Positions 42,158 to 52,637 of a stretch of DNA of 55,239 bases are shown one piece after another. The notes under the pieces were generated by a model that made no database searches, was not told the DNA's origin, and saw only the letters and a program-made list of their open reading frames with translations. Each line of letters opens with the position of its first letter. Positions within the stretch are counted from its first letter, which is position 1. The position numbers and the translations under genes were made by a program. The stretch is taken from assembly GCA_900540045.1 (NCBI GenBank), contig UQEF01000006.1, forward strand, positions 1 through 55,239, given 5' to 3'. The DNA comes from an uncultured Eubacteriales bacterium. GTDB taxonomy: Bacteria > Bacillota > Clostridia > Christensenellales > Aristaeellaceae.

Positions 42158-42221
42158 AGTATACCTTACGGCGGGAGACGGGTGCCATTTGTCTGTCTTA
42201 CAGTTTGCCCGCGCAGCTTAC
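42158..42221 (-). promoter_or_regulatory. Probable activator-dependent promoter of the Bce transporter genes
   Basis: On the reverse strand a good -10 (TATACT, 42163-42158) has no matching -35 at 17 bases (GGCACC). GTAAG occurs three times, at 42169, 42201 and 42221. The last two are 20 bases apart, about two helical turns, upstream of the -10. This layout suits activation by the neighbouring response regulator. Confidence 0.5.
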
Positions 42222-42238
42222 GTTTTTGTCATCTTGGC

Positions 42239-43249
42239 CTATTCTGCGCGCATACGCAGGCTGTCCAGCCCGATGGTCACCCGCGTGCCGCGGCCCGGTT
42301 CGGACGCGATGGAAATGGTATGACCGAGCTGATCCAGTATCCGCCTGGAAAGGTACAGCCCGAGGCCCGTGGCGCGCTTGTCCTTTCGGCCGTTGAGGCC
42401 CGTGTAGCCGTGGTCAAACACGCGCGGCAGGTCCTCCGGCGCGATGCCGATGCCCGTGTCCTCCACGATCACGGCATGGGCAGCTTCATCGGCACGAAGG
42501 GTCACACTGCCCCGGCGGGTGTACTTGACCGCGTTGCTGAGCACCTGCTCGAGCACAAAGGCCAGCCACTTTTCATCCGTGAGGGCGCGCAGGGTCGTTT
42601 CCTGATAGTTCAGGCGCAGCTTTTTCTCGATAAACAGGGGTGCGAAGCGGCGCGCCGTGGCGCGCATCACGGCGTTCACGTCGCACTGGCGCAGGGTGAA
42701 ATCGGTCGAGGGACCGGTGAGGCGCTGGTAGCCCAGCAGCATTTCCACGTATTGCTCCACCTTGAACAATTCCGCCGTCAGCCGGTCCGAGGCGGGGCCG
42801 GGCTCGCTCTGGAGCAGCATGCGCATGGCCGCCAGCGGCACCTTGATCTGATGCGCCCACAGGGCGATGCAGGCCTCGCGGTCGCGCCGGTCGCGGTCGT
42901 GGGCATCGGCCTGGCCCGCGCTCTGGTCGATGGCGCACAGAAGGAGCGCGCGCCAGTCCTCCTCCATAAGCCCGCGCGGGGCGGGCAGCACTGTGGCGGC
43001 GTAGAGGCAGCCGTCCAGCAGGCTTTGCAGCTCGCGGTGACGGCGGACGTAGCGCGGCAGGTCCACGCAAAGGGCGATGAGCCCGCCCGCAAGCACCAGC
43101 GCGCCGGCGTAGACGACCCCCGCCAGCGGCGCGCCGGCGAGGGCGCACACCAGCGCGTACACCGCCGGACATGCTACGGCCAGCACGATATGGGCCAGAC
43201 GGTCGCGCGCGTAGCGAAGAAGAAGGGGGCCCCAGCGAAGCGTTTTCAT
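42239..43249 (-). CDS. Intramembrane-sensing histidine kinase, BceS-like
   Basis: This 336-residue sensor kinase has two membrane segments (about 20-39 and 44-63) joined by almost no external loop. This is the BceS type, which reads the state of its partner transporter rather than a ligand directly. The phosphoacceptor histidine H133 is in LWAHQIKVPL. The ATPase region shows VLSNAVKYT (N box), VEDTGIGI (G1), RVFDHGYTG and RATGLGLYLSRR (G2). The first ATG overlaps the response regulator stop by four bases (ATGA), so the two are coupled. Confidence 0.93.
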   Translation of the reverse strand: MKTLRWGPLLLRYARDRLAHIVLAVACPAVYALVCALAGAPLAGVVYAGALVLAGGLIALCVDLPRYVRRHRELQSLLDGCLYAATVLPAPRGLMEEDWRALLLCAIDQSAGQADAHDRDRRDREACIALWAHQIKVPLAAMRMLLQSEPGPASDRLTAELFKVEQYVEMLLGYQRLTGPSTDFTLRQCDVNAVMRATARRFAPLFIEKKLRLNYQETTLRALTDEKWLAFVLEQVLSNAVKYTRRGSVTLRADEAAHAVIVEDTGIGIAPEDLPRVFDHGYTGLNGRKDKRATGLGLYLSRRILDQLGHTISIASEPGRGTRVTIGLDSLRMRAE

Positions 43250-43917
43250 TCGATCAGATACCCCATGCCCTTTCTGGTCTTGATCAGGTCCTCCGCGCCC
43301 ACGGCGGCCAGCTTGCGGCGCAGGCGCGTGATGTTGACGCTCAGGGTGTTTTCATCCACAAACGAGTCGGTTTCCCACAGGCGGGCCATGAGCGCATCGC
43401 GGCTGACGATTTTGCCCTTGTTTTCCATAAGCACGGTCAGGATGCGGTTTTCGTTGCGCGTCAGCTCCGCGCGCTGGCCCCGGCACGTAACCGCCCCGTC
43501 GGAGGTGTTGAGCATCAGGTCGCCGCAGGTCAGATAGGCGCTTTGCCCCGCGAAATCATAGGCACGGCGCAAAAGTGCCTGCACCTTGGCCATGAGAACG
43601 CTCAGGTCAAAGGGCTTGGAAACGAAGTCGTCCGCGCCGGCGTCCAGCGCGCGCAGGATGTTCAGGTTATCGCCCGCCGAAGAGATGAAAAGAATCGGCG
43701 CGGTGCTGATTTTGCGGATCTCGGCGCACCAGTGATACCCGTCAAAAAAAGGAAGAGAGATGTCCATCAGCACAAGCTGGGGATCAAAGGCGGCAAATTC
43801 GCGCAGCACGTTTTGAAAATCCTCCACCCCGCGCGCCTCCATGCCCCAGCGGCCCATGTAGGCGCACAGGGTTTCGGTGATGACGGGGTCGTCCTCGACG
43901 ATCAAAATGCGGTACAT
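43246..43917 (-). CDS. OmpR-family response regulator, BceR-like
   Basis: This 223-residue regulator has a receiver domain with acidic residues E8-D9-D10 in MYRILIVEDD, the phosphorylated D52 in LVLMDISLP, and K101 in FVSKPFDL. The C-terminal winged helix reads LTRNENRILTVLMENKGKIVSRD, then VDENTLSVNITRLRRKL and the wing GMGYLI. The start at 43917 is chosen for GGGAGGGACC upstream. It should activate the bceAB-like genes downstream when peptide antibiotics are present. Confidence 0.95.
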   Translation of the reverse strand: MYRILIVEDDPVITETLCAYMGRWGMEARGVEDFQNVLREFAAFDPQLVLMDISLPFFDGYHWCAEIRKISTAPILFISSAGDNLNILRALDAGADDFVSKPFDLSVLMAKVQALLRRAYDFAGQSAYLTCGDLMLNTSDGAVTCRGQRAELTRNENRILTVLMENKGKIVSRDALMARLWETDSFVDENTLSVNITRLRRKLAAVGAEDLIKTRKGMGYLIE

Positions 43918-43936
43918 GGCGGTCCCTCCCGCCAGT

Positions 43937-43965
43937 ATGATACCACGGGAGGGGCGGGAGGTAAA
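43937..43965 (-). promoter_or_regulatory. Promoter of the two-component genes
   Basis: On the reverse strand TTTACC (43965-43960), a 17-base spacer, and TATCAT (43942-43937), 20 bases before the start codon. It is back to back with the pyrimidine operon promoter. Confidence 0.6.
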
Positions 43966-43991
43966 GTCTGCGAAAAACCGCGAACCATGGC

Positions 43992-44020
43992 TTGACAAGC
44001 CACCTGCCTCTGTGTATTAT
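43992..44020 (+). promoter_or_regulatory. Promoter of the pyrimidine operon
   Basis: TTGACA at 43992-43997, 17 bases, TATTAT at 44015-44020. The leader to the GTG start is only about 45 bases. There is no room for the PyrR attenuator seen in Bacillus, so control must act elsewhere or at initiation. Confidence 0.88.
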
Positions 44021-44069
44021 AAATGATTGGATATACGCACCTGATGAAAACGGAAAGGGGGCGGCGAAC

Positions 44070-45326
44070 GTGCATTTTCGGCTGGACGGCGCGGCGGTGT
44101 ATCATGGAGGAAAGCTGATGCGGGCGGATGTATCCGTAGACGGAGGCCGCATTGCCAGTGTTTCCAATTTGCATGAGGCGGACGCGTTGCCGTTGGGGGG
44201 CAAGTTGTTGATACCGGGTCTTGTTGATGTTCATGTGCATCTTCGGGAGCCGGGCTTTTTTTATAAGGAGGGCGTGAAAAGCGGCACGCTGGCCGCGGCG
44301 CGCGGCGGATATACCGACGTGTGCGCCATGCCCAACCTCAATCCTCCGCCTGATACGCCGGAGCACCTGGGGGAGGAGCTGTCCGCGATCCGCAGGGATG
44401 CGGCAGTACGGGTGCATCCCTACGGGTGTATCACGATGGGTCAGCGCGGGCGCGGAGAACTGTGCGACTTCGAGGCACTCCGGCCTCAGACCGTGGCCTT
44501 TTCGGATGACGGACGCGGCATTCAGGAGGAAGGCAGCATGCGCGAGGCCATGCGCCGTGTGAAGGCCGCAGGCGGCCTGATTGCCGCACACTGCGAAGAT
44601 GAAAGCCTGCTTCATGGCGGCTGCATCCATGAGGGCGAATATGCGCGGCAGCATGGCCTCAAGGGCATCTCGAGCGAGAGCGAATGGCGGCAGGTGGAGC
44701 GCGACCTGCGCCTGGCGGAGGAAACCGGCTGCCCCTATCACGTGTGCCATGTGTCTACAAAGGAAAGCGTGGCGCTCATCCGGCAGGCCAAGGCGCGGGG
44801 CGTGGACGTAACGTGCGAGACGGCGCCGCACTACCTGCTGCTGTGCGATACGGAGCTGGAGGACGACGGGCGCTTCAAGATGAACCCGCCCATCCGCTCG
44901 GCGGCCGACCGCGATGCGCTGTTGGAGGGACTGCTGGATGGCACCATCGACATCCTCGCCACCGACCACGCGCCTCACAGCGCCGAGGAAAAGGCGCGCG
45001 GGCTTGAAAAGAGCCTGATGGGCGTGGTGGGGCTGGAGTGCGCGTTCCCGGCGCTCTACACAGGCCTGGCGCTGACGGGGCGTGCGCCGCTGGCAACGAT
45101 GCTGCGCGCCATGACGGACACGCCGCGTGCGCGCTTCGGGTTGCCCCCGGCGCGCATCGAGCCCGGCGCGGGCGACTTTGCCATCTTTGATCTGGACAAA
45201 ACCTTCACGATCGACCCGGACGGCTTCCTTTCCAAAGGACATGCCACGCCCTTTGCGGGTTGGCGGGTACGGGGCGAGTGCATCAAAACCTATGTGGGAG
45301 GGAATTGCGTATGGCGCAGGCAATAA
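44070..45326 (+). CDS. pyrC: Dihydroorotase
   Basis: This zinc amidohydrolase of 418 residues cyclises carbamoyl aspartate to dihydroorotate. The first metal pair is in DVHVHLREPGF. MPNLNPPPDTPEHL is the substrate loop. Further histidines are in IAAHCEDESLL and YHVCHVSTKE, followed by CETAPHYLLL, and the catalytic aspartate is in ATDHAPHSAEEK. I chose the GTG at 44070 (VHFRLDGAAVYHGGK) because AAGGGGG precedes it by about nine bases. The frame is open upstream, but those codons overlap the promoter. It is the first gene of the operon and overlaps carA by 16 bases. Confidence 0.93.
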   Translation: MHFRLDGAAVYHGGKLMRADVSVDGGRIASVSNLHEADALPLGGKLLIPGLVDVHVHLREPGFFYKEGVKSGTLAAARGGYTDVCAMPNLNPPPDTPEHLGEELSAIRRDAAVRVHPYGCITMGQRGRGELCDFEALRPQTVAFSDDGRGIQEEGSMREAMRRVKAAGGLIAAHCEDESLLHGGCIHEGEYARQHGLKGISSESEWRQVERDLRLAEETGCPYHVCHVSTKESVALIRQAKARGVDVTCETAPHYLLLCDTELEDDGRFKMNPPIRSAADRDALLEGLLDGTIDILATDHAPHSAEEKARGLEKSLMGVVGLECAFPALYTGLALTGRAPLATMLRAMTDTPRARFGLPPARIEPGAGDFAIFDLDKTFTIDPDGFLSKGHATPFAGWRVRGECIKTYVGGNCVWRRQ

Positions 45327-46411
45327 AGCGGCGCATGCTGGTGATGGAAAACGGCAGCGTGCATGAGGGCACGGGCTTCGGCTCCATGAACGACGCGGTA
45401 TGCGAGCTGGTGTTCAACACTTCCATGGTCGGCTATCAGGAAATCGTGACCGATCCCAGCTACACCGCGCAGACGGTGGTGATGACCTATCCGCTCATCG
45501 GCAACTACGGCATCACCGACGAGGACAATGAGACGCGTGTGCCCACCATGGGCGGGCTGGTGGTGCGCGAATACTGCGACATGCCCAGCAACTTCCGCTA
45601 TACCAAAACGCTGGGCGAGATTTTGGAAGAAAACGGCATTCCCGGCCTGCAGGGCGTGGACACGCGGCGCATCGGCCGGATGATCCGCAACGAGGGCAGC
45701 CAGCGCGCGCTGATCTGCGACGCGGATACCCCTGTCGAGGAGGCGCTGGAACGTGTTCGCGCCTACCGCCTGCCCACCGACAGCGTCAGCCGCGTCAGCT
45801 GCAAGAAGAAGTGGTACGCCCGCACGCCCAATCCGCGTTACAGCGTGGTGGCGGTAGACTGCGGCATCAAGCTCAACATCGTGCGAAAGCTCAACCAGTT
45901 CGGCTGCAACGTGACCGTGGTGCCCTACGACACCCCTGCCGACACCATCCTCAGCTTCAAGCCCGACGGGCTGTTCCTCTCCAACGGCCCCGGAGATCCC
46001 GAGGATGTGCGCCCGGTGATCGATCTGGTGCGCGCGCTGCGCGGGCGGCTGCCCATCTTCGGCATCTGCCTGGGGCATCAGATGATTGCGCTGGCGTGCG
46101 GGGCGCGCACCTTTAAGATGAAATTCGGCCACCGTGGCGGCAACCATCCCGTGCGCGAGCTGGCCACCGGCAAGATCGAGATCACCAGCCAGAACCACTC
46201 CTTTGCGGTGGATGAAGGCTCCCTGCAGGGCACGGGCCTGATTCTCACACACCAGAATCTGCTTGATGGCACCGCCGAGGGCGTGGCCTGTCTGCCGGAC
46301 AAACTGTTTTCCGTGCAGTACCACCCGGAGAGCGCACCGGGCCCGCAGGACAGCACATATCTGTTCAAGCGCTTTATCGACTTGATGGAAGGGGAGAAGA
46401 AGCATGCCTAA
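45311..46411 (+). CDS. carA: Carbamoyl-phosphate synthase small subunit
   Basis: This 366-residue glutamine amidotransferase subunit supplies ammonia to CarB. The N-terminal domain has [17 protein letters not shown]. The class I amidotransferase half has [11 protein letters not shown], the nucleophile cysteine in FGICLGHQM, and the histidine-glutamate pair in [22 protein letters not shown] precedes the ATG at 45311. It overlaps the start of carB by eight bases. Confidence 0.97.
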   Translation: MAQAIKRRMLVMENGSVHEGTGFGSMNDAVCELVFNTSMVGYQEIVTDPSYTAQTVVMTYPLIGNYGITDEDNETRVPTMGGLVVREYCDMPSNFRYTKTLGEILEENGIPGLQGVDTRRIGRMIRNEGSQRALICDADTPVEEALERVRAYRLPTDSVSRVSCKKKWYARTPNPRYSVVAVDCGIKLNIVRKLNQFGCNVTVVPYDTPADTILSFKPDGLFLSNGPGDPEDVRPVIDLVRALRGRLPIFGICLGHQMIALACGARTFKMKFGHRGGNHPVRELATGKIEITSQNHSFAVDEGSLQGTGLILTHQNLLDGTAEGVACLPDKLFSVQYHPESAPGPQDSTYLFKRFIDLMEGEKKHA

Positions 46412-49400
46412 GCGCACGGATATTCACCGCATTCTGGTGATCGGCTCCGGCCCCATCGTGATCGGGCAGGCGGCGGAGTTTGACTACGCGGGCACGCAGG
46501 CGTGCCTGGCGCTGCGCGAGGAAGGGTACGAGGTCATTCTGGTCAACTCCAACCCCGCTACCATCATGACCGACGTGGACATCGCCGACAAGGTCTACAT
46601 GGAGCCCCTCACGCTGGAATACGTGGCCAAGATTCTGCGCTACGAGCGGCCGGACGCCATTTTGCCGGGTCTGGGCGGGCAGACGGGTCTGAACCTGGCC
46701 ATGCAGCTCCAGCGCAAGGGCGTCCTGGACGAGTGCCAGGTGGAGATTCTGGGCACCAGCTTTGAGTCCATCGAGATGGCGGAGGACCGCGAGAAGTTCA
46801 AGGAACTGTGCGAGCGCCTGGGCGAGCCGGTGCTGCCGTCTTTGATCGCCACCAGCATGGAGGAGGGCTTCCGCGCGGCCGAGCAGATCGGCTACCCGGT
46901 GGTGCTCCGGCCCGCGTTTACGCTGGGCGGCACGGGCGGCGGATTTGCCGACAACCCGGAGGAGATGGAGGAGCTGCTCAAAAACGCCCTCAAGCTCTCC
47001 CCGGCGCATCAGGTGCTGGTGGAAAAGAGCATCAAGGGCTACAAGGAGATCGAGTACGAGGTGATGCGCGACGCCAACGACACCGCCATCGCCATCTGCA
47101 ACATGGAAAACATCGACCCCGTAGGCGTGCACACGGGCGATTCCATCGTGCTCTGCCCCAGCCAGACGCTGACCAACAAGGAATACCATATGCTGCGCGA
47201 CAGCGCGCTCAAGATCATCCGGGCCCTCAAGATCGAGGGCGGGTGCAACGTGCAGTTCGCCCTGGACCCCTACAGCTTCCAATATTACCTGATCGAGGTC
47301 AACCCCCGCGTGTCCCGCTCCTCGGCCCTGGCCTCCAAGGCCAGCGGCTACCCCATCGCGCGCGTGTCGGCCAAGGTGGCGGTAGGCATGCATCTGGAGG
47401 AGATTGCCCTAGCCAACACGCCGGCCTGCTTTGAGCCAGCGCTGGACTATGTGGTCAGCAAGATGGCGCGCTTTCCCTTCGACAAGCTGGAGGGCGCCAG
47501 CAACCGCCTGAGCACCCAGATGAAGGCCACCGGCGAAGTGATGAGCGTGGGCCGCACCATCGAGGAAAGCCTGCTCAAGGCCGTGCGGTCGCTGGAAATC
47601 GGCGTGTGCCACATCTATATGCCCCGCTTTGACAACAAGCCCGTGGATGAGCTGCTGGACTACATTCAGGACGGCACGGACGACCGGCTCTTCGCCATCG
47701 CACAGCTGATCCGCTGCGGGGTGGACCTGGGATTGATCTACGACCGCACCAAGATCGACATGCTGTTCCTGGAGAAGATCAAAAACATCGTGGAGTTCGA
47801 GGCCGTGCTTAAATCGCATCCCCGCGACGAGGCGACGCTTTTCGCGGCCAAGAAGCTGGGCTTCAGCGACAAGTACATCGGCCAGGTGTGGGACATGACC
47901 GAAAAGGAGGTTTTCCTCCTTCGCAAGGCCCATGGCTTCATGCCCGTCTACAAGATGATCGACACCTGCGCCAGCGAGTTTGAAAGCTACGTGCCCTACT
48001 TCTACTCCACCTACGAGCAGGAAAACGAGTCCGTGGTTTCGGATCGCAAAAAGATCATCGTGCTCGGCTCCGGCCCCATCCGGATCGGGCAGGGCGTGGA
48101 GTTCGACTATTCGACCGTGCACGCCATCTGGACCATCCGCCGCGCGGGGTACGAGGCCATCATCATCAACAACAACCCCGAAACCGTCTCCACCGACTAC
48201 ACCACCAGCGACAAGCTCTACTTCGAGCCCCTCACCGTGGAGGATGTGATGAACATCGTCACCCTCGAAAACCCGGAGGGCGTGGTGGTGAGCCTGGGCG
48301 GTCAGACGGCCATCAACCTGGCCGAGCGCCTGCACGACATGGGCGTGAAGATCATCGGCACCGACGTGGAGGCCATCCGCCGCGCGGAAAACCGCGACGC
48401 CTTTGAAAAGGTGATGGAATCGCTGGGCATTCCCCAGCCCAACGGCGAGGCCGTGACGGATATCGAGGCCGGCGTTCGCGTGGCCGAGCGCATCGGCTAT
48501 CCGGTGCTGGTGCGGCCCAGCTATGTGTTGGGCGGCCGCGCCATGCAGATCGTGCCCAACGAGGAGGCCCTGCGCCACTATCTCAAGACCGCCGTGCTGG
48601 TCAGCGAGGACCAGCCGGTGCTCGTGGACCACTACATCACCGGCAAGGAGCTGGAGACAGACGCCGTGTGCGACGGCGAGAACGTCTACATCCCCGGCAT
48701 CATGGAGCACGTGGAGCGCACCGGCGTGCATAGCGGCGACTCCATCAGCGTCTATCCTACCTTCTCGGTGAGCGAGAAGGCCCGCCAGACCATCATCGAC
48801 TACACGGTGCGGCTGGGCCTGGGCATCGGCATCGTGGGCCTGTACAACATCCAGTTCATCGTGGACCGCCAGGACAACGTGTATGTGATCGAGGTCAACC
48901 CCCGGTCCTCGCGCACGGTGCCTTTCCTCAGCAAGGCCACGGGCGTGCCCCTGGCCGACATCGCCACCCGTGTGATGCTGGGCCACAGCCTGCGCGAACA
49001 GGGCATTGTGGAGGTCATGGCCCCGGAAAAGGAGAAGTGGTACGTCAAGGCCCCGGCCTTCAGCTTCTCCAAGCTGCGCGGCATGGACGCCTACCTGAGC
49101 CCCGAGATGAAATCCACCGGCGAGGCCATCGGCTACGACAAGCGCCTCACCCGCGCGCTCTATAAGGCCATGCAGTCCTCCGGCATGAACGTGGCCAACT
49201 ACGGCACCATCTTTGTGACCATTGCCGACAGCGACAAGGCTGAGGCCCTGCCCCTTATCCGCCGCTTCTATGACATGGGCTTCAACATCGAGGCCACGCG
49301 CGGAACCGCCGAGTTCCTCAAGGCCAACGGCATCCGCACCCGCATCCGCAAGAAGCTCAGCGAGGGCAGCGAGGAGATCCTCGATTCCCTCCGGCAGGGA

Positions 49401-49583
49401 CACGTCAACTACGTCATCAACACCCGCGAGCCTGCCAACCTGGGCCGCGACAGCGACGGCGCGCAGATTCGCCGCTGCGCGGTGGAAAACAATGTGACCA
49501 TGTTCACCGCGCTGGATACGGTGCGGGTGCTCTTGGAGGTGCTGGAGGAAATCACGCTGTGCATCTCCACCATCGACTCGTAA
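46404..49583 (+). CDS. carB: Carbamoyl-phosphate synthase large subunit
   Basis: This 1059-residue enzyme makes carbamoyl phosphate from bicarbonate, ammonia and two ATP. Two homologous halves each hold an ATP-grasp domain: [18 protein letters not shown] and [14 protein letters not shown] in the first, then [17 protein letters not shown] and [14 protein letters not shown] in the second, with [17 protein letters not shown] and [20 protein letters not shown] near the second active site. The last about 130 residues ([18 protein letters not shown]...) form the MGS allosteric domain, where UMP or similar effectors bind. Length and order are normal. Confidence 0.98.
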   Translation: MPKRTDIHRILVIGSGPIVIGQAAEFDYAGTQACLALREEGYEVILVNSNPATIMTDVDIADKVYMEPLTLEYVAKILRYERPDAILPGLGGQTGLNLAMQLQRKGVLDECQVEILGTSFESIEMAEDREKFKELCERLGEPVLPSLIATSMEEGFRAAEQIGYPVVLRPAFTLGGTGGGFADNPEEMEELLKNALKLSPAHQVLVEKSIKGYKEIEYEVMRDANDTAIAICNMENIDPVGVHTGDSIVLCPSQTLTNKEYHMLRDSALKIIRALKIEGGCNVQFALDPYSFQYYLIEVNPRVSRSSALASKASGYPIARVSAKVAVGMHLEEIALANTPACFEPALDYVVSKMARFPFDKLEGASNRLSTQMKATGEVMSVGRTIEESLLKAVRSLEIGVCHIYMPRFDNKPVDELLDYIQDGTDDRLFAIAQLIRCGVDLGLIYDRTKIDMLFLEKIKNIVEFEAVLKSHPRDEATLFAAKKLGFSDKYIGQVWDMTEKEVFLLRKAHGFMPVYKMIDTCASEFESYVPYFYSTYEQENESVVSDRKKIIVLGSGPIRIGQGVEFDYSTVHAIWTIRRAGYEAIIINNNPETVSTDYTTSDKLYFEPLTVEDVMNIVTLENPEGVVVSLGGQTAINLAERLHDMGVKIIGTDVEAIRRAENRDAFEKVMESLGIPQPNGEAVTDIEAGVRVAERIGYPVLVRPSYVLGGRAMQIVPNEEALRHYLKTAVLVSEDQPVLVDHYITGKELETDAVCDGENVYIPGIMEHVERTGVHSGDSISVYPTFSVSEKARQTIIDYTVRLGLGIGIVGLYNIQFIVDRQDNVYVIEVNPRSSRTVPFLSKATGVPLADIATRVMLGHSLREQGIVEVMAPEKEKWYVKAPAFSFSKLRGMDAYLSPEMKSTGEAIGYDKRLTRALYKAMQSSGMNVANYGTIFVTIADSDKAEALPLIRRFYDMGFNIEATRGTAEFLKANGIRTRIRKKLSEGSEEILDSLRQGHVNYVINTREPANLGRDSDGAQIRRCAVENNVTMFTALDTVRVLLEVLEEITLCISTIDS

Positions 49584-49596
49584 GGGAGGCGGACCG

Positions 49597-50358
49597 ATGC
49601 GTTTTGTGATCGAAAGCCACGAGCCGCTCACCCAGAACGTGTACCATATGCGCCTTTCAGGCGACACGCGCGCCATCGTGCGGCCGGGGCAGTTTGTGCA
49701 GGTGCAGCTGCCGGGCTTTTACCTCAGACGCCCTATCTCGGTATGCGACTGGCGGCCCGGCGAGGAAGGCACGCTGGATCTGATCTACAAGGTGGTGGGT
49801 CTGGGCACCGAGGCCATGAGCCACTATGCGGCGGGCACGGAGCTGGACCTTTTGACCGGCCTTGGCAACGGCTTTGATGTGGACCGGCTGGACGAGGTGA
49901 CGGCCTCGCAGTTTCCGCTGCTGGTGGGCGGGGGCGTGGGTACGCCGCCCCTGTACGGCCTGTGCAAAAAGCTGCTGGCCGAGTGCAAGGAGCCGCGGGT
50001 GATTCTGGGATTCAACACCGCGGCCGAAGTGTTCTGGCAAAGGGAGTTTGAGGCGCTGGGCGTGCCCTTGACCGTGACCACGGCCGACGGCACGCAGGGC
50101 GTGAAGGGCTTTGTAACCGACGCCATGGTCCCCTTGGAAGGAAAATACGACTATGTATACGCCTGCGGGCCGGAGCCCATGCTGTGCGCCGTGCATGCCC
50201 TGTGCGAAAAACAGGATATCCATGGGCAGTTCAGCTTTGAGGAGCGCATGGCCTGCGGCTTCGGGGTGTGCATGGGCTGTTCGTGCCAAACCAGGTACGG
50301 CAGCAAGCGCATCTGCAAGGATGGCCCGGTGCTCAAAAGGGAGGAGATCCTATGGTAG
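49597..50358 (+). CDS. pyrK: Dihydroorotate dehydrogenase electron transfer subunit
   Basis: This 253-residue flavin and iron-sulfur protein passes electrons from PyrD to NAD. The FAD-binding part has FYLRRPISVCDW. The NAD-binding part has LVGGGVGTPPLYGLCKKL. The C-terminal [2Fe-2S] ligands are in MACGFGVCMGCSCQTRYG and the cysteine of RICKDGPV. The order pyrK-pyrD marks the class 1B, NAD-dependent enzyme. GGGAGGCGG precedes the ATG at 49597. It overlaps pyrD by seven bases. Confidence 0.96.
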   Translation: MRFVIESHEPLTQNVYHMRLSGDTRAIVRPGQFVQVQLPGFYLRRPISVCDWRPGEEGTLDLIYKVVGLGTEAMSHYAAGTELDLLTGLGNGFDVDRLDEVTASQFPLLVGGGVGTPPLYGLCKKLLAECKEPRVILGFNTAAEVFWQREFEALGVPLTVTTADGTQGVKGFVTDAMVPLEGKYDYVYACGPEPMLCAVHALCEKQDIHGQFSFEERMACGFGVCMGCSCQTRYGSKRICKDGPVLKREEILW

Positions 50359-51266
50359 ATACGCATGTGACCCTCTCCGGCTGGACGCTTGACAACCCCG
50401 TCATTCCCGCCAGCGGCTGTTTCGGCTATGGCGAGGAATTTCGCGAGCTGTACGACATCAACGTATTGGGTACGTTCTCCTTCAAGGGCACCACGCTGGA
50501 GGCGCGCTTTGGCAACCCCACGCCCCGCATCGCGGAGTGCACGGCAGGCATGATCAACGCCGTGGGACTGCAAAACCCCGGCGTGCATCATGTGATCGAG
50601 CATGAGCTGCCCGAGCTGAAAACGTTCTTTCATAAAAAGGTCATCGCCAATATCAGCGGCTTTTCCGTGGCGGAATATGAGGAGTGCTGCCGCCTGATGG
50701 ACCAGCAGGAGCAGGTGGGCCTCATCGAGGTCAACGTCAGTTGCCCCAACGTGCATGGCGGCGGAATGGCGTTCGGTACCTGCGCCGAAAGCGCGGCGGA
50801 GGTGACGCGCGCCGTCAAGGCCGTAACGACCAAGCCTGTTTACATCAAGCTGAGCCCCAATGTGACGGACATCGTATCCATCGCAAAAGCCTGCGAGGAT
50901 GCGGGCGCGGACGGGCTGAGTCTGATTAACACGCTTTTGGGCATGCGCATCGACCTGAAAAAGCGCAAACCCGTGATCGCCAATGTCATGGGCGGCTTCT
51001 CCGGCCCGGCGGTGTTCCCGGTGGCGTTGCGCATGGTGTATCAGGTGGCGCGGGCGGTGAAGATCCCCGTGATCGGCATGGGCGGGGTGAGCAGCGCGCG
51101 CGACGTGATCGAAATGATGCTGGCCGGGGCGACCGCCGTGCAGGTGGGCGCACAGAATCTGGTGGACCCCTACATTTGCCCGAAGATCATCGAGGCGTTG
51201 CCCGGCGAGATGGGGCGCCTGGGCATTGAGCGATTGCAAGACATTATCGGAGGTGCGTGGAAATGA
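50352..51266 (+). CDS. pyrD: Dihydroorotate dehydrogenase, class 1B catalytic subunit
   Basis: This 304-residue FMN enzyme oxidises dihydroorotate to orotate. It shows [47 protein letters not shown] with the active-site cysteine that marks class 1, and [25 protein letters not shown] for FMN phosphate. The start at 50352 has GGGAGGAGATC upstream and overlaps the end of pyrK. Electrons go to PyrK. Confidence 0.97.
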   Translation: MVDTHVTLSGWTLDNPVIPASGCFGYGEEFRELYDINVLGTFSFKGTTLEARFGNPTPRIAECTAGMINAVGLQNPGVHHVIEHELPELKTFFHKKVIANISGFSVAEYEECCRLMDQQEQVGLIEVNVSCPNVHGGGMAFGTCAESAAEVTRAVKAVTTKPVYIKLSPNVTDIVSIAKACEDAGADGLSLINTLLGMRIDLKKRKPVIANVMGGFSGPAVFPVALRMVYQVARAVKIPVIGMGGVSSARDVIEMMLAGATAVQVGAQNLVDPYICPKIIEALPGEMGRLGIERLQDIIGGAWK

Positions 51267-51973
51267 GCCGCGGAGACGTGATTATCGCATTGGACTTTCC
51301 CAGCGCGGAGGCGGTGTACGCCTTTCTGGACAAGTTTGAAAACGAGGCGCGCAAGCCCTACGTGAAGGTGGGCATGGAGCTGTTCTATGCCGAGGGCCCG
51401 CAGATCGTGCGGGAGATCAAGGCGCGGGGACACAAGATCTTTCTGGATCTGAAGCTCCACGACATTCCCAACACCGTCAAAAAGGCCATGGCCTCGCTGT
51501 CCAGGCTGGATGTGGACATGACCAACCTGCACGCCGCGGGCACCATCGACATGATGAAGGCGGCCCTGGAAGGCCTGACCCGTCCGGATGGAACGCGCCC
51601 CATGCTGCTGGCGGTGACGCAGCTCACCTCCACCAGCGAGGAGCGCATGCAGCGGGAGCTGCTCATCAATGCCAGCATGCCCGACACCGTGAAGAAGTAC
51701 GCCCAGAACGCCAAAGAGGCCGGGCTGGACGGCGTGGTGTGTTCGCCGCTGGAGGCGGGGCTGGTGAAGGAAGCCTGCGGCGCGGCGTTCCAGACGGTGA
51801 CGCCGGGCATCCGCTTTGCGGATTCGGCGGCGGACGATCAGGCGCGCGTGATGACCCCCGAAAAGGCGCGTCTGGGCGGGAGTGACTATATCGTGGTGGG
51901 GCGGCCCATCACCCAGGCAGCGGACCCCGTGGCGGCCTATCGGCGCTGCGTGAAGGAATTCCTTGGCGAGTGA
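51263..51973 (+). CDS. pyrF: Orotidine 5'-phosphate decarboxylase
   Basis: This 236-residue enzyme makes UMP, the last step of the pathway. The catalytic D-K-D set is in [25 protein letters not shown] at the start and TPGIRF with [10 protein letters not shown] near the end bind the substrate phosphate. The ATG at 51263 has GGAGGTG seven bases upstream and overlaps the pyrD stop codon (ATGA). Confidence 0.96.
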   Translation: MSRGDVIIALDFPSAEAVYAFLDKFENEARKPYVKVGMELFYAEGPQIVREIKARGHKIFLDLKLHDIPNTVKKAMASLSRLDVDMTNLHAAGTIDMMKAALEGLTRPDGTRPMLLAVTQLTSTSEERMQRELLINASMPDTVKKYAQNAKEAGLDGVVCSPLEAGLVKEACGAAFQTVTPGIRFADSAADDQARVMTPEKARLGGSDYIVVGRPITQAADPVAAYRRCVKEFLGE

Positions 51974-51992
51974 CAAAGGAGGAAAGACCATC

Positions 51993-52625
51993 ATGGAAAA
52001 ACAGATTGCGGGCGCGCTATTGTCCATCGGCGCGGTGTTTCTCAGGCCCGAGGAACCCTTCACCTGGGCCAGCGGCATCAAGAGCCCCATTTACTGCGAT
52101 AACCGCCTGACCCTGACCGCGCCGGAGGTGCGCGATCAGGTGGAAAACGGCCTGATGGAAGTGATCCGCCGCGAATATCCGGACGTGGAGGTGCTCATGG
52201 GCACGTCCACCGCGGGCATCGCCCACGCGGCCATCGTGGCGCACATGATGCACCTGCCCATGGGCTATGTGCGCGGCGGCAACAAGGACCACGGCCGTCA
52301 GAACCGCATCGAGGGCAAGCTGGAAAAAGGCCAGAAGGTGGTCGTGGTGGAGGACCTGATCTCCACCGGCGGAAGCGTCATCGACGTGGTGGAGGCGCTG
52401 CGCGAGGCCGGCGCGGAGGTGCTGGGCATCGCGAGCATCTTCACCTATGGCATGCAGAAGGGACTGGACCGGCTGGCCGCCGCCGGGGTGAAAAACGTGA
52501 GCCTGTCCAACTTCGACGTGCTGGTACAGGTGGCGGCGGAGAAGGGCTACATCCGTCCGGAACAGGTGGAGCGGCTCATTCGTTTCCGCAACAATCCCAG
52601 CGACGAGAGTTGGATGCACAACTGA
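51993..52625 (+). CDS. pyrE: Orotate phosphoribosyltransferase
   Basis: This 210-residue enzyme joins orotate and PRPP. The PRPP motif is [14 protein letters not shown], and [17 protein letters not shown] is the substrate-binding hallmark. [17 protein letters not shown] supplies the mobile catalytic loop. AAAGGAGG stands before the ATG at 51993, 19 bases after pyrF. Confidence 0.96.
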   Translation: MEKQIAGALLSIGAVFLRPEEPFTWASGIKSPIYCDNRLTLTAPEVRDQVENGLMEVIRREYPDVEVLMGTSTAGIAHAAIVAHMMHLPMGYVRGGNKDHGRQNRIEGKLEKGQKVVVVEDLISTGGSVIDVVEALREAGAEVLGIASIFTYGMQKGLDRLAAAGVKNVSLSNFDVLVQVAAEKGYIRPEQVERLIRFRNNPSDESWMHN

Positions 52626-52637
52626 GGAGGTACACGC

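Noticed and set aside
43992..44069. An earlier ATG start for pyrC at 43989-43992 and upstream.
   Set aside because: These codons overlap the -35/-10 promoter boxes and have no ribosome site. The GTG at 44070 with AAGGGGG is the better start.
47409..49676. A reverse open frame of 755 codons.
   Set aside because: It is antisense to carB, rich in histidine, alanine and valine, with no motif. It is a codon-bias shadow.
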